NCBI GenBank assembly: GCA_902362365.1
Contig: CABIVQ010000022.1
Span: 1-47,258, forward strand
DNA length: 47,258 bases
Direction of reading: 5' to 3'
Source of the DNA: Clostridiaceae bacterium
GTDB lineage: Bacteria; Bacillota; Clostridia; Peptostreptococcales; Peptostreptococcaceae
The position numbers and the translations under genes are program-made. Below, one piece after another: positions 17,355-25,746 of the stretch; within the stretch, counting starts at the first letter, position 1, and each line of letters begins with the position of its first letter. The notes under the pieces were generated by a model. The model had not been told where the DNA came from, did not search any database, and saw nothing but the letters and a program-made list of their open reading frames with translations.

Positions 17355-18053
17355 TTGAAGATAACATATATTAATCATAGTAGTTTTGCAGTAGAATTAG
17401 ATACATGTGTTTTATTATTTGACTATTTTAAAGGAGATATACCTAAGTTTAGTAAAAATAAAAAAATATATGTATTTTCCAGTCACGGACATCATGACCA
17501 TTTCAGTCCAAAAGTTTTAAAATTAGAAAAAGAATATGATAATATTTTATATATTTTATCAGAGGATATACAAATAAAGGAATCTGATAAAATAATATTT
17601 ATTAAGGAAGATGAAAAGCTAAATATAAATGATTTGCAGATACAGACTTTAAAATCTACAGATATTGGAGTTGCATTTATAGTTAATGTAGAAGGAGTAA
17701 GTATTTACCATGCAGGTGATTTAAACTGGTGGCATTGGGAGGGGGAAAACTCAATAAAGGAAAATAAAGAAGCTGAATTAATGTATAAAAAAGAAATAGA
17801 TAAAATCAAGGACTATAATTTTGATCTAGCATTTGTACCTCTTGATTCTAGACAGGGTGAACAATATTATTTAGGATTTGATACATTTATGAAAAATACT
17901 AATACTAAAATAGCATTTCCTATGCATTGTTGGGGAGATTATACTGTTATTGATAAATTGAAAAAATCCATATTTGCACAGGATTATAAAGATAGAGTTA
18001 TAGAAATTTCAAAAGTTAATGAAACATTCAATATAAATATAGTATGCAAGTAA
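17355..18053 (+). CDS. metallo-beta-lactamase-fold hydrolase (UlaG-like)
   Basis: This is a cytosolic 232-residue protein of the MBL fold. The metal motif HxHxDH is H44-G-H46-H-D48-H49, and further ligands are in YHAGDLNWWHW and PMHCWGDY. It resembles UlaG/YtnP-like stand-alone hydrolases of unknown substrate. I start it at TTG 17355 because AAGGAG is eight bases upstream; the GTG at 17346 is part of that ribosome site. It follows icd by 50 bases and may be read through from that operon, though nothing ties its function to glutamate synthesis. A hairpin follows the stop. Confidence 0.85.
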   Translation: MKITYINHSSFAVELDTCVLLFDYFKGDIPKFSKNKKIYVFSSHGHHDHFSPKVLKLEKEYDNILYILSEDIQIKESDKIIFIKEDEKLNINDLQIQTLKSTDIGVAFIVNVEGVSIYHAGDLNWWHWEGENSIKENKEAELMYKKEIDKIKDYNFDLAFVPLDSRQGEQYYLGFDTFMKNTNTKIAFPMHCWGDYTVIDKLKKSIFAQDYKDRVIEISKVNETFNINIVCK

Positions 18054-18054
18054 T

Positions 18055-18099
18055 AATACAATAAAGCGAATAGATTTATTTTATTTGCTTTATTGTATT
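18055..18099 (+). terminator. hairpin after the MBL-fold gene
   Basis: A perfect 13-bp stem (18055-18067 with 18087-18099, AATACAATAAAGC type) can be extended inward by a few A-T pairs. Only a poor T-run follows, so it may be a weak terminator or a 3' end stabiliser. Confidence 0.5.
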
Positions 18100-18249
18100 A
18101 ATGTGAATAAATTATTCAAAGATATTTAGTTTACATAATTATTATATTGTAATATTTATATGATATTTACAATGACATTCCATAAAGTACTAAGTATTAT
18201 GTATAAAGATATGATATATATTTTGTCTAAAAATATAATTTAAACTAAA

Positions 18250-18302
18250 ATACATATAATGAAAGGTCAATGATTTAAACATTGACCTTTCATTATATGT
18301 AT
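18250..18302 (-). terminator. 23-bp perfect hairpin, terminator of the polyferredoxin gene
   Basis: Arms 18250-18272 and 18280-18302 are perfectly complementary over 23 bp with a 7-base loop (ATTTAAA). On the minus strand it lies just after the stop of the ferredoxin gene and runs into TTTAGTTTA. It is much longer than other terminators in the window. Confidence 0.8.
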
Positions 18303-18307
18303 AATTA

Positions 18308-18697
18308 TTAACCTTCTTTAATTTCTATGATTCCCATTGGACATGCATCAACACATATTCCACATGCAATACATTTACTTGGAACAGGTTTTTCTTCAAC
18401 TTTTGCTATAATTCCCTTTGGACATACGTCTACACATGTCATACATCCAGTACATAATTTCTTATTTATCATATATACGCCCTTAGCATTTTCTTTAATT
18501 GCACCTTCTGGACATTTTTTAGCACAGACACCACACTGGTTGCAGACCTTTACATCTAATGAATCATCTTTTTTATTACCTATTTTTATACAAGAAGTTC
18601 CACCAGAATAGTTTTTGTAAAATGCTTCTGAACAAGCTATTTCACATGTTAGGCAAGCTTGACATAATGACCTATCTTTAACAACTAATTTTTTCAT
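18308..18697 (-). CDS. polyferredoxin-like 4Fe-4S protein (four Cys motifs)
   Basis: This is a 129-residue iron-sulphur electron carrier. It has four Cys groups: CQACLTCEIAC (C12, 15, 18, 22), CNQCGVCAKKCP, CTGCMTCVDVCP and CIACGICVDACP. Up to four [4Fe-4S] clusters are possible, as in CooF/HycB-type electron-transfer subunits; the first group lacks the usual Pro. There is no signal or membrane segment. The ATG at 18697 is preceded by GGGGGA eight bases away; a TTG 15 bases earlier overlaps that site and is rejected. No catalytic partner gene (hydrogenase, dehydrogenase) is next to it, so its redox partner is unknown. Confidence 0.85.
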   Translation of the reverse strand: MKKLVVKDRSLCQACLTCEIACSEAFYKNYSGGTSCIKIGNKKDDSLDVKVCNQCGVCAKKCPEGAIKENAKGVYMINKKLCTGCMTCVDVCPKGIIAKVEEKPVPSKCIACGICVDACPMGIIEIKEG

Positions 18698-18963
18698 ATT
18701 AAATTCCCCCAAAGTTATAAGTTATTATTACACTTATTGTCAAATTCCACCTGTTGCTAATTAAAGTGTAGATTATAATAATTAAAAAATCAATTATAAA
18801 CTTTATAAGGTATGAATATTTTCATTAAGCAAGAAACATGGAAATAAGTAGAATAAATGCCTACTATACATCATAAGCTTAAATAAAATAACTATTTACT
18901 TTAATGTATATAGCAATAATACTTTGTTCATTTTGATGGAGCTTATTAGAGTGGAGGTAAAAT

Positions 18964-20316
18964 ATGAATATAGTTATAATAGGAAATGGTAATATCGGGA
19001 AATCTTTAGCAGACATATTATCAAAAAAAGGACATGATATAGTTATGATAGATAGTAATTACTCAAAGGTTAATAAAATAGTGGATAATTATGATGTAAA
19101 AGCTATATGGGGTAATGGAACTGTATATGAAACACAAATAAAAGCAGGTGTAGACGAATCTAATCTAACAATTGCTGTTACGCCATCAGATGAAACCAAT
19201 TTAATTTCATGTATGATAGCAAAACAAATTGGATCAAAGAAAGTAATTGCTAAAGTGAATAACATAGATTATTCACCACAAATAAAATTTATGAAAAATA
19301 ATTTTAATTTAGATTTGCTTATAAATACGGATAAATTAGTTGCAGACGAAATTTTAAAAATGCTAAGATATCCAAACTGGTTAAAGATTAAGCCTTTAGG
19401 AAAAGAATCTCTTACTATTAGTGAACTAGTATTAAAAAAAGGTAACAAGTTAATTAATAATCGTATTTCAGACATTAATAAGAAATATAAAGCTAATGTA
19501 CTTGTATATGCATTATTTAGAGAAAATAATGTTTTTATACCTTCTAAAGAAGATATATTAAATGAAAAAGATACAGTTTGTGTTGTAGGAAGAAATGATG
19601 AGTTAAATAGCTTTTTTAACAATATAGGAATAATAGAAAATAATATAAAATCTATAATAATAGTTGGTGGAAGTAATACAAGTGTATACTTAGCAAATCA
19701 GCTAAGTAGTATAGGTATAAAAGTAAAAATAATAGAAAGAGATTTATATGTTTGTAAAAGATTAGCCCAACTAGCTTCTAAAGCAAAAATAATAAATAAA
19801 GATGCTACAATTCAAGATGTATTAATAGAAGAAGGAATTAATAATACTGATGCTTTTATTTCTATGACTGAAAGTGATGAGGAAAATATAATAATATCTT
19901 TATTTGCATCTCATTTTAATGTAGAAAAAGTAATAACTAAAGTAAATAACACATCAATAATAAATTTATTAGAATTTAGTGGTTTAAATACTTTTATTTC
20001 ACCTATAGATGTAATATCAAATGAAGTTGAACAATATATTAGTCAAGAAGATATCATTAATTTAAATAAATACTCAAGTGAAGATATATTAGATGAGAAA
20101 GTTAATTTTTTAGAGTTTAAAGCTTCTAAAAAAGATAAAGTCTTAGGAATTCCCATAAATAAATTAAAAATAAAATCAGATGTAACAATTATTGCAATTC
20201 TTAGAAATGGAAATTTAATAGTTCCAAGTGGAAATGATTATATAAAAATTAATGATAATCCTATAATCGCAACTAAGAACAGATTTTTGAAACATTTAGA
20301 TGACATTTTATGTTAG
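18964..20316 (+). CDS. trkA: Trk potassium uptake regulatory protein TrkA
   Basis: This is a 450-residue cytosolic gating subunit of the K+ uptake channel, with two tandem RCK repeats. Each repeat has a Rossmann nucleotide-binding part (GNGNIGKSLADIL at residues 7-19 and VGGSNTSVYLANQLSSIG near 235) and an RCK_C part. NAD(H) or ATP/ADP binding controls the channel. The first 20 residues end with the acidic D that follows beta-2 (VMIDSN). GGAGGT lies seven bases upstream. trkH follows after 12 bases, giving a complete two-gene system. Confidence 0.93.
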   Translation: MNIVIIGNGNIGKSLADILSKKGHDIVMIDSNYSKVNKIVDNYDVKAIWGNGTVYETQIKAGVDESNLTIAVTPSDETNLISCMIAKQIGSKKVIAKVNNIDYSPQIKFMKNNFNLDLLINTDKLVADEILKMLRYPNWLKIKPLGKESLTISELVLKKGNKLINNRISDINKKYKANVLVYALFRENNVFIPSKEDILNEKDTVCVVGRNDELNSFFNNIGIIENNIKSIIIVGGSNTSVYLANQLSSIGIKVKIIERDLYVCKRLAQLASKAKIINKDATIQDVLIEEGINNTDAFISMTESDEENIIISLFASHFNVEKVITKVNNTSIINLLEFSGLNTFISPIDVISNEVEQYISQEDIINLNKYSSEDILDEKVNFLEFKASKKDKVLGIPINKLKIKSDVTIIAILRNGNLIVPSGNDYIKINDNPIIATKNRFLKHLDDILC

Positions 20317-20328
20317 GGGGGAGAGATT

Positions 20329-21768
20329 ATGAACTTAAAAGTAGTGTTAAAAACAACAGGTAAAATTATTTTACTAGAGTCTGCACTACTTATTTTACCT
20401 TTATTTATATCTATATATTATAATGAAAATACTCAGATTTACTTTATTAAATCTATTTTAATATCTTTAGGTGTTGGATTATTCTTATCATTTATACCTG
20501 GAAAGGGCAATAAAATTTATGCTAAAGAAGGATTTTTAATTGTTTCATTATCATGGGTAATAATATCAGTTCTTGGAGCATTACCTTTTTATTTAAGCGG
20601 TGAAATACCTAAGTTTATTGATGCCCTTTTTGAAACCGTGTCTGGATTTACTACTACGGGTTCAACTGTATTAAAAGATGTAGAAGCTTTAAGTTATGGA
20701 ATGTTATTTTGGAGGAGTTTTACTCATTGGATTGGTGGAATAGGAATATTGGTTTTCTTACTAGCATTCTTACCTAGATCAAAGGGACAAAATATCTATT
20801 TAATGAGAGCTGAGGTTCCTGGACCTGTAATGGTCAAATTTGTATCTAAAGTGAATATGAATGCTAGAATTTTATGTTTTATATACATAGCTTTAAGTTT
20901 ATTTCAGGTAGGTTTTCTACTATTAGGTGAAATGCCATTATTTGATAGTGTTGTTATTACATTTGGTACAGCAGGGACAGGTGGATTTTCTATAACTAAT
21001 GCTAGTATATCAGCTTATAACAGCAAGTATTTTGAGTATGTTATAGGATTTTTTATGATTATATTCGGTATAAACTTTAATTTATTTTATATGATTTATT
21101 TAGGAAGCATAAAAGACGCTTTAAAAAGCGAAGAGCTTAAATGTTATTTGGGTATAATAACTTTTTTTGTAATTATAATAACACTAAACATACTTCCTTC
21201 ATATATGGATATAGGGCGAGCATTTAGAGATGCATTTTTTCAAGTAAGTTCAATAATAACTACGACTGGTTTTATAAGCGCTGATTATTCTTTATGGCCT
21301 AATTTATCTAAAATCCTTCTTGTTATATTAATGCTAATTGGCGCTTGTGCAGGCTCTACAGGAGGCGGCATTAAGGTTTATAGGATATTAGTACTATTTA
21401 AATCTGCTTTAAAAAATACTAAGCAAATTTTCTCACCAAGATCTGTTTATTCTATAAAGGTAGATAATGAATATATTGATAGAAAAATTGTTGATTCAAT
21501 ACAAGCATACTTTTTTATTTATTTAACAATTTTAATTTTTTCAATTATTATTTTATCTTTTGATTCATTAAATTTAATAAGTATATTTACATCAGTAGTA
21601 ACTTGTTTGAGTAATGTAGGACCAGGATTAGGAGTGGTAGGACCTGTTGGTAATTTTTCGTCCTTGTCAGATCTTTCGAAGTTAACTTTAATTTTTGACA
21701 TGCTTGCTGGTAGATTAGAATTATTCCCGATAATATTTCTTTTAGGTTTTTTTAGATTAAAAAAGTAA
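20329..21768 (+). CDS. trkH: Trk potassium uptake channel subunit TrkH
   Basis: This is the 479-residue membrane channel of the SKT (TrkH/KtrB) superfamily. It has four M1-P-M2 repeats whose P-loops carry filter-like motifs: TVSGFTTTGST, FGTAGTGGFS, IITTTGFISADY and CLSNVGPGLG. GACAGSTGGGIKVYR is the conserved segment near the third or fourth pore. It takes up K+ (possibly with H+ or Na+) under TrkA control. A GGGGGAG site overlaps the end of trkA. No separate terminator is seen: the promoter of the next transcript begins 11 bases after the stop. Confidence 0.93.
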   Translation: MNLKVVLKTTGKIILLESALLILPLFISIYYNENTQIYFIKSILISLGVGLFLSFIPGKGNKIYAKEGFLIVSLSWVIISVLGALPFYLSGEIPKFIDALFETVSGFTTTGSTVLKDVEALSYGMLFWRSFTHWIGGIGILVFLLAFLPRSKGQNIYLMRAEVPGPVMVKFVSKVNMNARILCFIYIALSLFQVGFLLLGEMPLFDSVVITFGTAGTGGFSITNASISAYNSKYFEYVIGFFMIIFGINFNLFYMIYLGSIKDALKSEELKCYLGIITFFVIIITLNILPSYMDIGRAFRDAFFQVSSIITTTGFISADYSLWPNLSKILLVILMLIGACAGSTGGGIKVYRILVLFKSALKNTKQIFSPRSVYSIKVDNEYIDRKIVDSIQAYFFIYLTILIFSIIILSFDSLNLISIFTSVVTCLSNVGPGLGVVGPVGNFSSLSDLSKLTLIFDMLAGRLELFPIIFLLGFFRLKK

Positions 21769-21778
21769 CAAAAATTTG

Positions 21779-21805
21779 TTGACATCATAAAAATAATAAT
21801 ATAAT
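21779..21805 (+). promoter_or_regulatory. sigma-A promoter of the T-box transcript
   Basis: A perfect TTGACA (21779-21784) is followed by TATAAT at 21800-21805 with a 15-base spacer, or by TAATAT at 21802 with a 17-base spacer. Transcription would begin near 21812, just before the T-box leader. Confidence 0.7.
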
Positions 21806-21825
21806 ATTTAATCATAATAAATTAG

Positions 21826-22107
21826 AAATAATGCGATGATAAGAAATAGTAGATGTAAATATCTATTGCAGAGAGTTTCCGGTTGGTGAAAGGAAATATA
21901 GAGTTTATATTGAACACATCTTTGAGCAGTACACCGAAAAATATAGTAGGCTGTACCGGATTCCTTGCACCCGTTATCGTGCTAGAGTATTAGTAATAAG
22001 TTTACAGTACTTGATGAGGTTAATGTCGTGAGGCATTAATAAAAATAGGTGGAACCACGTGAGTTAACTCCCGTCCTATAGCTATAGCTATAGACGGGAG
22101 TTTTTTA
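21826..22107 (+). ncRNA. T-box riboswitch, apparent His specifier (CAC)
   Basis: The leader senses uncharged tRNA and controls the transporter that follows. Stem I shows AGTA (21848-21851) facing GAA (21912-21914), the loop-E pair that sets the specifier register. The next triplet is CAC (21915-21917, His), followed by A. The helix above it pairs for about nine base pairs, and GAGAG and GGTTGGTG mark the stem I top. The T-box core AGGTGGAACCACG is at 22047-22059. The terminator is the 10-bp stem 22066-22075 with 22093-22102 plus T6, with CTATAG repeats in the loop. One conflict: the bulge reads TGGA, which would pair with U73, while bacterial tRNA-His usually has C73. The T-box call is certain; His is likely. 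Confidence 0.93.
22066..22106 (+). terminator. T-box-controlled terminator
   Basis: Arms AACTCCCGTC (22066-22075) and GACGGGAGTT (22093-22102) pair perfectly, and the CTATAG repeats between them can extend the stem. T6 follows. It competes with the antiterminator formed by AGGTGGAACCACG. Confidence 0.9.
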
Positions 22108-22108
22108 G

Positions 22109-22145
22109 TTTCAATATAAACTTAGGGCCCAAGTTTATATTGAAA
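22109..22145 (+). repeat. second perfect hairpin in the transporter leader
   Basis: Arms 22109-22123 and 22131-22145 pair over 15 bp with loop AGGGCCC. It comes right after the T-box terminator and has no T-run, so it is not an ordinary terminator. It would be present only in read-through mRNA, 65 bases before the first gene. Confidence 0.75.
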
Positions 22146-22210
22146 TAAATTATGTGGAATCTATATGAAATTAAAATTCAAAATATTCAAATAATAAAAG
22201 GAGATAAAAT

Positions 22211-22999
22211 ATGAAAATAAATAAATTTAAAAAATTAACTATAATAATAACATCTTTATTAACTATAGGTGGATTAGTAGGATGTTCTAATACAAATAAT
22301 GATGCTAGTGATAAAAATGAAATAATAATAGGTTACGATAATACTTTTGTACCTATGGGATACTTAGATGAAAATGGAGATACAGTAGGATTTGATGTAG
22401 ATTTAGCTACAGAAGCATTTAAAAGAATGGATATAAATATGAAATTCCAATCTATTGATTGGTCAATGAAAGAAGCTGAATTAAATTCTGGTAATATTGA
22501 TGTTATCTGGAATGGGTATACATTAACAGAAGAAAGAAAAGAAAAAATTTCTTATACTGATTCTTATTTAGATAATAAACAAATAATAGTCACACTTAAA
22601 ACGTCAAATATAAAAGATAAGTCTGATTTAGAAGGTAAATCAATAGGTACACAAACGGATTCTTCTGGTATGGAAGCTGTATTAAAAGATACCGACTTTG
22701 TAAAAAACTTAAAAAACAAAGAGCCAGTTTTATATGATACATTCGATAAAGCTTTTAGAGACTTAGAAATAGGAAGAATAGATGCATTAGTTGCAGACGA
22801 AGTATTAGCTAGATATTATATAGCTCAAAAGAAAGATGATATGTACAAGATATTAGAAGATAATTTTGGAAAAGAAGCATTTGTAGTTGCAACAAAAAAA
22901 GAAAATACAGAACTTAGAGATAAAATAAATAGCACTTTGAACGAAATGAAAAATGATGGTACTTTTGATGAAATATATAGTAAATGGTTTAAACAATAG
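22211..22999 (+). CDS. amino-acid ABC transporter, substrate-binding lipoprotein (probably histidine)
   Basis: This is a 262-residue extracellular binding protein of the HisJ/GlnH type (SBP family 3). The lipoprotein signal ends in LVGC with the lipidated Cys25. The mature protein starts with IIIGYDNTFVPMGYLDENGDTVGFDVDLA, the standard first lobe. DVIWNGYTLTEERKEKISYTDSY is the hinge and ligand region, and IDALVADEV follows in lobe two. The T-box ahead has specifier CAC, which suggests histidine; the family itself also binds Arg, Gln, Cys and others. The start follows AAAGGAG. It is first of three import genes. Confidence 0.9.
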   Translation: MKINKFKKLTIIITSLLTIGGLVGCSNTNNDASDKNEIIIGYDNTFVPMGYLDENGDTVGFDVDLATEAFKRMDINMKFQSIDWSMKEAELNSGNIDVIWNGYTLTEERKEKISYTDSYLDNKQIIVTLKTSNIKDKSDLEGKSIGTQTDSSGMEAVLKDTDFVKNLKNKEPVLYDTFDKAFRDLEIGRIDALVADEVLARYYIAQKKDDMYKILEDNFGKEAFVVATKKENTELRDKINSTLNEMKNDGTFDEIYSKWFKQ

Positions 23000-23025
23000 C
23001 AATAAGTAATATAAAGGAGGAAAAA

Positions 23026-23637
23026 ATGATTAAAGGACTAGGAATTGTTATATCAATATTCATAATAACTTTGTTAGCTTCAATACCACTAGGGCTTATA
23101 ATAGCCATTTTAAGGAGATCTAAATATAAATTAATAAAATTCATTTCAAAACTATATATTTTAGTTATGAGAGGGACTCCATTACTTTTACAACTTATTG
23201 TTATATTCTATGGATTACCATTATTGGGAATAACATTTGACAGATTTACATCAGGCATAATTGCATTTTTACTTAATTATGCAGCATACTTTGCAGAAAT
23301 ATTTAGAGGTGGTATAGAGTCAATAGATAAAGGGCAACGAGAAGCTGCAGTTGTATTAGGTTTTGACAAGATTACTATGTATAAAAGAATTATACTGCCT
23401 CAAGTTATTAAAATAATATTAGCACCTATGTCAAATGAGGTAATAACCTTGATTAAGGACACTTCATTAGTTTATATTCTTGGACTTAATGACATTTTAA
23501 GATTAGCCCAAATTCAATCTATAAGAGAAGTGAGCTTAGTACCATTACTAGAGGTTGGTTTTATATACTTAGCTTTAGTAGCTGTTATAACGCAAGGGTT
23601 TAAGTTATTAGAGAAAAAATACTCTTATTATAGATAA
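23026..23637 (+). CDS. amino-acid ABC transporter permease
   Basis: This is a 203-residue HisM/GlnP-type inner-membrane permease. RGTPLLLQLIVIFYGLP is the conserved early segment. The EAA loop that docks the ATPase is YFAEIFRGGIESIDKGQREAAVVLG. Four or five membrane helices are visible. It lacks roughly ten residues at the N-terminus compared with usual members, but the strong AAAGGAGG site six bases before ATG 23026 makes this start firm. It sits 26 bases after the binding protein and 18 before the ATPase; it must work as a homodimer, since no second permease gene is present. Confidence 0.92.
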   Translation: MIKGLGIVISIFIITLLASIPLGLIIAILRRSKYKLIKFISKLYILVMRGTPLLLQLIVIFYGLPLLGITFDRFTSGIIAFLLNYAAYFAEIFRGGIESIDKGQREAAVVLGFDKITMYKRIILPQVIKIILAPMSNEVITLIKDTSLVYILGLNDILRLAQIQSIREVSLVPLLEVGFIYLALVAVITQGFKLLEKKYSYYR

Positions 23638-23655
23638 GAGAGATAGGAGATAATA

Positions 23656-24318
23656 ATGTTAGAAATAAAAAACTTAAATAAATCGTTTAAACAAAATCAT
23701 GTATTAAAAGACGTTTCTTTTAAAATAAACAAAGGTGAGATTGGAGTATTACTTGGAAAATCAGGAGCAGGTAAAACAACGTTACTTCGATGTATTAATG
23801 GATTAGAAGAGTTTGATAATGGAAAGATAATAATTGATAATAAAATAAATAACAATAGTAAGGATATACTAACCCTTAAAGGCAAGATTGGAATGGTATT
23901 TCAAAACTTTAATTTGTTTCCACACTTATCAGTTATTAAAAATATTATAGAAGCTCCAGTTAATGTATTTAAAGAACCTAAAAAAGAAGCTTTAGATAGA
24001 GCTAGAGAAATACTTGATATAGTTGATCTTAAAGATAAAGAATATTTCTATCCATATGAACTATCTGGAGGACAACAACAAAGAGTAGCAATAGCTAGAG
24101 CATGCGCTTTAATGCCTAAGGTACTATGTTTTGATGAACCTACATCAGCTTTAGATAAAGATACTATAAAAAGCATAGTTAATGTAATGAAGAGACTAAA
24201 ATCACAAGGGATGACTATATTAATTATAACTCATGATATAGGATTTGCTAATGAAGTTGCTGATAAAGTAATAACTATAAGCAATGGAATAGTAGAATGT
24301 GTAGAAGAGGTATCTTAA
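23656..24318 (+). CDS. amino-acid ABC transporter ATPase
   Basis: This is a 220-residue nucleotide-binding subunit of the polar amino-acid type (HisP/GlnQ). Walker A is GKSGAGKTT at 34-42, the Q-loop is MVFQNFNLFPH and the signature is LSGGQQQRVAIARA. Walker B is VLCFDEPTSALD and the switch His is in IITHD. It is about 20 residues shorter at the C-terminus than E. coli GlnQ, which is common in Clostridia. It ends the T-box-controlled import operon. The next gene begins 69 bases on. Confidence 0.94.
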   Translation: MLEIKNLNKSFKQNHVLKDVSFKINKGEIGVLLGKSGAGKTTLLRCINGLEEFDNGKIIIDNKINNNSKDILTLKGKIGMVFQNFNLFPHLSVIKNIIEAPVNVFKEPKKEALDRAREILDIVDLKDKEYFYPYELSGGQQQRVAIARACALMPKVLCFDEPTSALDKDTIKSIVNVMKRLKSQGMTILIITHDIGFANEVADKVITISNGIVECVEEVS

Positions 24319-24387
24319 CTCTATTTTAATTATTCATATATTATGTTAGAATAGATTATAAATTTTATATGAATAGGTGAGGTAGTT

Positions 24388-24918
24388 ATGCAAGATAAAT
24401 TAATTACAAAAGATAAAGTCTTTATTCAAGACACTAATTTTTCAGATGTACTTTATAAATCAAGTGGATATGAAGATTTTCATACTAATTTAGTAAAAAG
24501 TAATATAGAATTTGATGAGAATAAGGCATATGACTTATTACCAAGTGGATTTATAGATTTTAATCAGCATTTATATGAAGATATCAATCATATGAATTCA
24601 ATAAGCTCAGGTTTATTTTTAGAAAAAACATTAATTACATTTAGAATATTTATATGGACATCTAGAGGAGAAGGCTTCGAAATATTTAAGCATGTATTAA
24701 GAGGTTCTGAAATAAATAAATTAAAAAGTAAAGATGATGTAATTGAATACATATATAATCATCTAAGCGAATTAGAAGATGGAATAATAAATACTTATGG
24801 TAATGATATAATAAAAAGCTTTGAAGAGTTTGGAAAAGGAATTGAAAGTAAAAAACTTCCTTTATCTATCTTACTTAAGAATTTAACAATAGATAATAAT
24901 TTATGTGATTTTAGATAA
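24388..24918 (+). CDS. hypothetical protein
   Basis: This is a 176-residue soluble protein of average composition with no signal, membrane helix or cysteine pattern. It has Phe/Tyr-rich patches (FIDFNQHLYEDINHMNS and TFRIFIWTSRGEGFEIFKH) that suggest a compact fold. I do not recognise the family. An AGGTGAGG site precedes the ATG and a good terminator follows. It may be read through from the amino-acid importer, but the 69-base AT-rich gap could hold its own promoter. A role in amino-acid handling would be guesswork. Confidence 0.7.
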   Translation: MQDKLITKDKVFIQDTNFSDVLYKSSGYEDFHTNLVKSNIEFDENKAYDLLPSGFIDFNQHLYEDINHMNSISSGLFLEKTLITFRIFIWTSRGEGFEIFKHVLRGSEINKLKSKDDVIEYIYNHLSELEDGIINTYGNDIIKSFEEFGKGIESKKLPLSILLKNLTIDNNLCDFR

Positions 24919-24926
24919 AAATAGAT

Positions 24927-24960
24927 AAAGAATGGGTTAAAATACCCATTCTTTTTGTTT
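24927..24960 (+). terminator. Rho-independent terminator
   Basis: A perfect 11-bp stem (24927-24937 with 24944-24954, AAAGAATGGGT type) has a six-base loop and is followed by TTGTTT. It ends the gene at 24388, and possibly the whole importer transcript. Confidence 0.85.
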
Positions 24961-24981
24961 ATTCAAAGTTTTATTAGTCTA

Positions 24982-25656
24982 TTATAAAAACATAACAGTA
25001 GAGGCAATTAAGAACTGTCCTATATAGTAAGTTATTAGATTTATAGCTGGTAAAGCCTTATTATGATTCTTATCGAAAATAATAAATGATAATACAAAAT
25101 CAGAGACTATAAATAGGGTAGTACCAATTACTAGAAATATGATACCTTTATTGCTTTTATACTTAAGTAATAGAGCTAATGATTTAGAATACATTATGCT
25201 TATTAGTGTACAGTATATAAAAGAAGGAATGAATAATTTATTAAACTCTAACTTTTTATATACTTTAAGGTATAACATTATTATAAAAGAAAATAGCAGG
25301 GCTAAGACTAACTCTTTTAATTGCATTGAATCTAAATATGAGAAAGCGCTTGTATAGAATATATGAGTTACTGAGAAGCTAATTAAACCAAATAAAAATA
25401 TTATAGATGATTTTTTATGTGATCTTGGATTTATAGATAAGAAAATATCTCCAAATACAGAGAAAATAAGTCCTGTTAATATTAAAATAAAATAATCAAA
25501 ATCCCCCTTAGTATGTAAACGTGCAAATAAACAAAAGAATAAGAATAGCAAACTTGTAATTGTCTTTGAATACACTCTGTAGTTTTTTATTGGTTTATAT
25601 GTAAAATATAATAAAGAGAGTAGGGTAAATACCGATAAATTCAATATTAATATCAT
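24982..25656 (-). CDS. YhhN-family integral membrane protein
   Basis: This is a 224-residue protein with about eight hydrophobic segments. Features of the YhhN/TMEM86 family are GDIFLS after helix two, LFGLISFSVTHIFY, GTTLFIVSDFVLSF and TYYIGQFLIAS at the C-terminus. Animal TMEM86B hydrolyses lysoplasmalogen, and bacterial members may act on ether lipids, but this has not been shown for most. Plasmalogens are common in Clostridia, so a lipid role is plausible. It is transcribed alone. The roughly 300-base gap upstream (25657-25959) holds only AT-rich short inverted repeats and a LexA-like box at 25735. Confidence 0.75.
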   Translation of the reverse strand: MILILNLSVFTLLSLLYFTYKPIKNYRVYSKTITSLLFLFFCLFARLHTKGDFDYFILILTGLIFSVFGDIFLSINPRSHKKSSIIFLFGLISFSVTHIFYTSAFSYLDSMQLKELVLALLFSFIIMLYLKVYKKLEFNKLFIPSFIYCTLISIMYSKSLALLLKYKSNKGIIFLVIGTTLFIVSDFVLSFIIFDKNHNKALPAINLITYYIGQFLIASTVMFL

Positions 25657-25734
25657 TTTTTAAGAGACTCCTTTTTATAAAAATACTTATATATAGTGTA
25701 TGTTTATTTCTAAAATGGCAAAAAAATACATATA

Positions 25735-25746
25735 AAACGTATGTTC
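25735..25746. promoter_or_regulatory. LexA-like box, one mismatch
   Basis: AAACGTATGTTC matches the Gram-positive LexA consensus GAAC-N4-GTTC at seven of eight fixed positions. It lies about 80 bases upstream of the YhhN-family gene. Weak evidence on its own. Confidence 0.3.

Noticed and set aside
18327..18611. Forward frame of 94 codons opposite the polyferredoxin gene
   Set aside because: Mirror reading of the Cys codon pattern on the other strand; no start signal. Similar opposite-strand frames over clpB, ispH, mutL, aconitase and the integrases were dropped for the same reason.
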